A stretch of 9,342 bases of DNA from Actinomycetes bacterium. Lineage in GTDB: Bacteria > Actinomycetota > Acidimicrobiia > Acidimicrobiales > RAAP-2. The translations under genes were made by a program, and so were the position numbers. The stretch lies in NCBI GenBank assembly GCA_021826255.1, contig JAKBAZ010000038.1, positions 453-9,794 on the forward strand, read 5' to 3'. Shown piece by piece: positions 6,192-9,342 of this stretch (positions within the stretch are counted from its first letter, which is position 1; each line of letters starts with the position of its first letter). The notes under the pieces were generated by a model. The model searched no databases and was not told the origin of the DNA. It was given only the letters and a program-made list of their open reading frames with translations.

Positions 6192-7355
6192 ATGGCGGAA
6201 GTAGAGATCGGTATTTACAAGTCGGCTCGTCAAGCGTACGGCTTCGACGACATCGCGATCGTGCCCTCGCGGCGTACCCGCGACCCCGAAGACGTCGATA
6301 TCTCGTGGCAGATTGACGCCTACAAGTTCGAACTGCCCGTGCTCGGAGCGGCGATGGACGGCGTGATGTCCCCCCGCACGGCGGTAGCGCTCGGGCGCCT
6401 CGGCGGACTCGGTGTGCTGAACCTGGAGGGCCTCTGGACTCGCTACGAGGACCCGACGGCCCTGTTCGACGAGATCAGTGAGTTGGATGACGACAAGGCC
6501 ACCGCTCGCATGCAGCAGATGTACTTGGAACCGATCAAGTTGGAGTTGGTCGAGGAGCGAATCCGGGAGATGAAGGCCGCGGGGATCACGACGGCCGCGT
6601 CGGTGACTCCCCAAAAGACGGAGTGGATGGCGGCCTCGATTCTCAAAGCCGGGCTCGACATCCTGGTGATTCAGGGGACCGTGGTCTCGGCCGAGCACGT
6701 CTCGAAGACGGTCGAGCCCCTCAACCTGAAGCGATTCATCCGGGAGTTCGAACTGCCCGTCATCGTGGGAGGCTGCGCCAGCTATCAAGCGGCCCTGCAC
6801 TTGATGCGCACGGGAGCCGCGGGCGTCTTGGTGGGGGTGGGTCCGGGAAATGCCTGCACGTCTCGCGCCGTGCTCGGCATCGGAGTTCCCCAGGCCACGG
6901 CCATCGCGGACGTCGCGGGGGCCCGGATGCGCCACCTGGACGAGACCGGCGTCTACGTCCACGTCATCGCCGACGGAGGAATGAGTAAGGGTGGCGACAT
7001 CGCCAAGGCCATCGCGTGTGGAGCCGACGCGGTCATGATTGGCTCGCCGCTCACCAGTGCTGTGGAGGCTCCGGCCCGTGGCTATCACTGGGGAATGGCG
7101 ACCTTCCATCCCACCCTGCCCCGCGGAACTCGCGTGCGCACCAAAGTCCGCGGCACTCTCGAGGAGATTCTCGTCGGTCCCGCTCACGAGAACGACGGCC
7201 GTCTCAACCTCTTTGGCGCTCTTCGAACCTCGATGGCGACGTGTGGTTACGAGACCCTGAAGGAGTTCCAGAAGGCCGAGGTCATGCTGGCTCCGTCACT
7301 CCAGACCGAGGGTAAGCAGCTGCAGCGCTCCCAGGGTGTGGGCATGGGCCATTGA
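6192..7355 (+). CDS. guaB3: GuaB3 family IMP dehydrogenase-related protein
   Basis: This 387-residue TIM-barrel protein of the IMPDH/GMP reductase family closely resembles actinobacterial GuaB3 (M. tuberculosis Rv3410c type). Visible features are the early barrel motif LGAAMDGVMS (51-60), the active-site loop VGVGPGNACTSR (214-225) with catalytic Cys222, the nucleotide phosphate-binding VIADGGMSKGGDIAKAIACGADAVMIGSP (258-286) and a C-terminal LRTSMATCGY segment. There are no CBS domains; a normal IMPDH has about 110 extra residues of CBS pair after the first barrel strands. The mobile flap carrying the Arg-Tyr pair used by IMPDH for hydrolysis is also missing: GMA (301-303) is followed almost directly by LPRGTRV (309-315). 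The exact reaction of GuaB3 proteins is less settled than that of GuaB, so I do not call it a functional IMP dehydrogenase. It is the first gene of an operon with guaA, whose start overlaps its stop. Confidence 0.9.
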   Translation: MAEVEIGIYKSARQAYGFDDIAIVPSRRTRDPEDVDISWQIDAYKFELPVLGAAMDGVMSPRTAVALGRLGGLGVLNLEGLWTRYEDPTALFDEISELDDDKATARMQQMYLEPIKLELVEERIREMKAAGITTAASVTPQKTEWMAASILKAGLDILVIQGTVVSAEHVSKTVEPLNLKRFIREFELPVIVGGCASYQAALHLMRTGAAGVLVGVGPGNACTSRAVLGIGVPQATAIADVAGARMRHLDETGVYVHVIADGGMSKGGDIAKAIACGADAVMIGSPLTSAVEAPARGYHWGMATFHPTLPRGTRVRTKVRGTLEEILVGPAHENDGRLNLFGALRTSMATCGYETLKEFQKAEVMLAPSLQTEGKQLQRSQGVGMGH

Positions 7356-8887
7356 GCGTCCTGGTCGTCGACTTCGGGGCGCAGTACGCCCAATTAATTG
7401 CGCGACGGGTTCGCGAGGCTCACGTCTTCTCCGAAATCGTCCCCGCCACCATCTCGGCGGATGAGGTTCGCCGTCGCGCTCCGAGCGCCCTCATCTTGTC
7501 GGGCGGACCGCGCTCGGTCTACGAGACTCCGGCGCCTTCTCTCGACCCCGAGATCTATCACCTCGGCGTACCGATTCTCGGAATCTGTTACGGGGCCCAG
7601 CTCATGGCTCAACAGCTGGGTGGAGAGGTAGCCCACACGGGTGGGGGAGAGTACGGGCGAACCGAGTTGACGCGCTCGGGTCCTTCGCAGTTGCTCGAGA
7701 GTTTTGGGCCGACCCAGAGTTGCTGGATGAGCCACGGTGACGCCATCGTGCGCGCGCCGGAGGGTTTCGTGGTCACCGGATCCACCCCTCTCGCGCCGGT
7801 CGCGGTGATGGAGGACACTTCTCGAGGCCTGTTCGCCGTTCAGTTCCACCCCGAAGTGGCCCACTCGGAGCGGGGACAAGAGCTCGTGGAGTCGTTCCTT
7901 CACCACGTGTGCGGACTCGCTCCCGCGTGGACGAACACCTCCATCATCGACGATCAGGTCGAGCGGATTCGCGCCACCGTCGGGAGCGAGCGGGTGTTGT
8001 GCGCGCTGTCGGGTGGAGTCGACTCGGCGGTCGCGGCCGCTCTCGTGACCAAGGCGGTGGGCACCCAACTGACCTGCGTCTTCGTTGATACCGGACTCAT
8101 GAGGATGAACGAGGGCGAGCAGATCGAGACGACCTTCGCGAACCACTTCGGGGTGCCCTTCATCCACGTTAAGGCCCAAGATCGGTTCTTCGACGCTCTC
8201 GCCGGGGTGACCGACCCCGAGGCCAAGCGCAAGATCATCGGTGAACTGTTCATTCGAGAGTTCGAGGCGGTCGCGCGCGAACTCGCCGGAGAGGAGTCCG
8301 CGCCCCGCTTTCTCGTCCAGGGCACTCTCTACCCCGACGTGATCGAGTCGGGTTCCGGACACGCCGCCACTATTAAGAGCCACCACAACGTGGGCGGGCT
8401 TCCCGAGGACTTGGCCTTCGACCTGGTGGAACCCCTACGAGACCTCTTTAAAGACGAGGTTCGCCGAGTCGGGGAGGAGTTGGGACTTCCCTCTGAGATT
8501 GTCTGGCGCCAGCCGTTCCCCGGACCGGGCCTGGGTGTGCGCATCGTTGGGGAGGTGACCCGAGAGCGCGCCGACATTTTGCGCGCCGCCGACCACGTGG
8601 TCGTTGACGAAATAAAGAAGGCCGGTCTCTACCGAGAGCTGTGGCAGAGTTTCGCGGTGTTGCCCGCCGTGCGCACGGTCGGCGTCATGGGTGACGGACG
8701 GACCTACGCGTACCCCATCGTGATCCGGGCCGTCACTAGTGACGACGCGATGACCGCGGACTGGGCCCGTCTGCCCTACGACCTGGTGGAGACGATCGCT
8801 AACCGACTGATTCGCGAGGTTCCCGGCGTCAACCGCGTGGCCCTCGACGTCACCTCGAAGCCCCCGGGCACCATCGAATGGGAGTGA
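7352..8887 (+). CDS. guaA: GMP synthase, glutamine-hydrolysing
   Basis: This 511-residue enzyme amidates XMP to GMP using glutamine and ATP, the last step of GMP synthesis, in the cytoplasm. The N-terminal class I glutamine amidotransferase domain (1 to about 190) has the nucleophile Cys79 in GICYGAQ and the His166/Glu168 pair in QFHPEV. The ATP pyrophosphatase domain has the P-loop SGGVDS (220-225), QGTLYPDVIES (323-333) and KSHHNVGGLP (342-351). The C-terminal dimerisation/XMP-binding domain begins around RQPFPGPGLGVRI (386-398) and ends in the expected PPGTIEWE. The length is normal. The start is TTG at 7352, overlapping the guaB3 stop by 4 bp (TTGA); no better in-frame start exists and the protein homology begins there. 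The GGTGTGGG stretch (7334-7341) upstream is a weak ribosome binding site, so coupling to guaB3 is likely. Confidence 0.97.
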   Translation: MSVLVVDFGAQYAQLIARRVREAHVFSEIVPATISADEVRRRAPSALILSGGPRSVYETPAPSLDPEIYHLGVPILGICYGAQLMAQQLGGEVAHTGGGEYGRTELTRSGPSQLLESFGPTQSCWMSHGDAIVRAPEGFVVTGSTPLAPVAVMEDTSRGLFAVQFHPEVAHSERGQELVESFLHHVCGLAPAWTNTSIIDDQVERIRATVGSERVLCALSGGVDSAVAAALVTKAVGTQLTCVFVDTGLMRMNEGEQIETTFANHFGVPFIHVKAQDRFFDALAGVTDPEAKRKIIGELFIREFEAVARELAGEESAPRFLVQGTLYPDVIESGSGHAATIKSHHNVGGLPEDLAFDLVEPLRDLFKDEVRRVGEELGLPSEIVWRQPFPGPGLGVRIVGEVTRERADILRAADHVVVDEIKKAGLYRELWQSFAVLPAVRTVGVMGDGRTYAYPIVIRAVTSDDAMTADWARLPYDLVETIANRLIREVPGVNRVALDVTSKPPGTIEWE

Positions 8888-9342
8888 GTCGACGCCTCTT
8901 CCGTGATGAGGAGTTGTGGGAGGACGTCGCCGAGTCGGCCCCGTCGGCCGACGCGCTACTCGAGGGGCTCACCGAGCCCCAGGCGCGGGCCGTTCGTCAG
9001 CGTGGTGGCCCCCTGCTCGTCATCGCCGGGGCGGGCTCGGGCAAGACTCGAGTTCTGACTCGCCGCATCGCCCACCTCCTCGCCTCGGGCGACGCTCGCC
9101 CCTGGGAGATCATGGCGATCACCTTTACCAACAAGGCCGCCGACGAGATGCGTCGACGGGTCGTCGACCTCGTGGGAGACGAGGCTCGTGAGATGTGGGT
9201 GTCGACCTTCCACTCCGCGTGTCTGCGTATTCTCAGAGCCCACGCCACGGTGCTCGGCTACGAGCGGGGATTCACGATCTACGACACCGGTGACTCCCAG
9301 AGCGCGGTCGAGCGCATCATGAAGGATCTCGACATCGACCTG
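8878..9342 (+). CDS. pcrA: PcrA/UvrD-type superfamily 1 DNA helicase (5' part)
   Basis: Only the first 155 codons are in the window; the frame is open to the last base. This is the N-terminal part of domain 1A of a 3'-5' SF1 helicase used in nucleotide excision repair and replication restart. It shows the Q-motif region LTEPQARAV (31-39), Walker A AGAGSGKT (50-57), motif Ia TFTNKAADEM (82-91), motif Ib STFHSACLRIL (109-119) and FTIYDTGD (132-139). Two starts are possible: ATG at 8878, overlapping guaA by 10 bp, or GTG at 8884, with a 4-bp GTGA overlap. Neither has a good ribosome binding site, so coupling to guaA is expected either way. UvrD, PcrA and Rep cannot be separated on this fragment; actinobacterial context favours PcrA/UvrD1. 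Confidence 0.93.
   Translation, partial: MGVSRRLFRDEELWEDVAESAPSADALLEGLTEPQARAVRQRGGPLLVIAGAGSGKTRVLTRRIAHLLASGDARPWEIMAITFTNKAADEMRRRVVDLVGDEAREMWVSTFHSACLRILRAHATVLGYERGFTIYDTGDSQSAVERIMKDLDIDL

Noticed and set aside
6114..7187. 357-codon open frame on the minus strand opposite guaB3
   Set aside because: It is a high-GC shadow of a well-supported gene, with biased composition and no recognisable domain.
7394..8386. 330-codon open frame on the minus strand opposite guaA
   Set aside because: It is a shadow frame of guaA with no family motif; the guaA reading has all catalytic signatures.

Overview
The window is about 9.3 kb of GC-rich bacterial chromosome, almost entirely coding. The gene content points to an actinobacterium: a groES-groEL operon under a CIRCE element, a CBS-less GuaB3-type IMP dehydrogenase-family protein directly upstream of guaA, an MmpL-type RND transporter and a PcrA/UvrD helicase, with frequent GTG and TTG starts. 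In Mycobacterium the groESL genes and the guaB2/guaB3/guaA genes also lie in the same chromosomal neighbourhood. A deep-branching class such as Acidimicrobiia is my best guess, but that is inference. Nothing indicates a plasmid, phage or other mobile element.

Layout. (1) Positions 1-2041 hold the chaperonin operon: a CIRCE operator (17-43), groES (62-355), groEL (363-1988) and a strong intrinsic terminator (2007-2041) preceded by a smaller hairpin. (2) Positions 2098-2940 hold a class I SAM-dependent methyltransferase of unknown substrate on the + strand. (3) Positions 2937-6064 on the minus strand form a two-gene unit read from right to left: an MMPL/RND transporter (6064 to 3914), then an L-asparaginase-family enzyme (3911 to 2937) that starts 2 bp after the transporter's stop codon. 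The asparaginase and methyltransferase converge and their stop codons overlap. (4) Positions 6065-6191 are a 127-bp divergent intergenic region with a 21-bp inverted repeat. (5) Positions 6192-9342 form a tightly packed + strand operon: guaB3, guaA (TTG start, 4-bp overlap) and the first 155 codons of a PcrA/UvrD helicase, which runs off the window.

How the genes work together. GroES and GroEL make the folding chamber, with HrcA-type repression expected from the CIRCE element. GuaB3 and GuaA belong to guanine nucleotide interconversion and synthesis. GuaA is complete and has its catalytic motifs. GuaB3 keeps the IMPDH/GMPR catalytic cysteine but has no room for the IMPDH mobile flap, and no canonical IMPDH (guaB) is in this window. 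The helicase is probably co-translated with guaA. The transporter and asparaginase are translationally coupled, but nothing in the sequence says what links their functions.

I found no clearly undescribed system. Most of the window is recognisable housekeeping DNA. The points worth a second look are the architecture of the gua operon, the transporter-asparaginase coupling and a few small regulatory structures.
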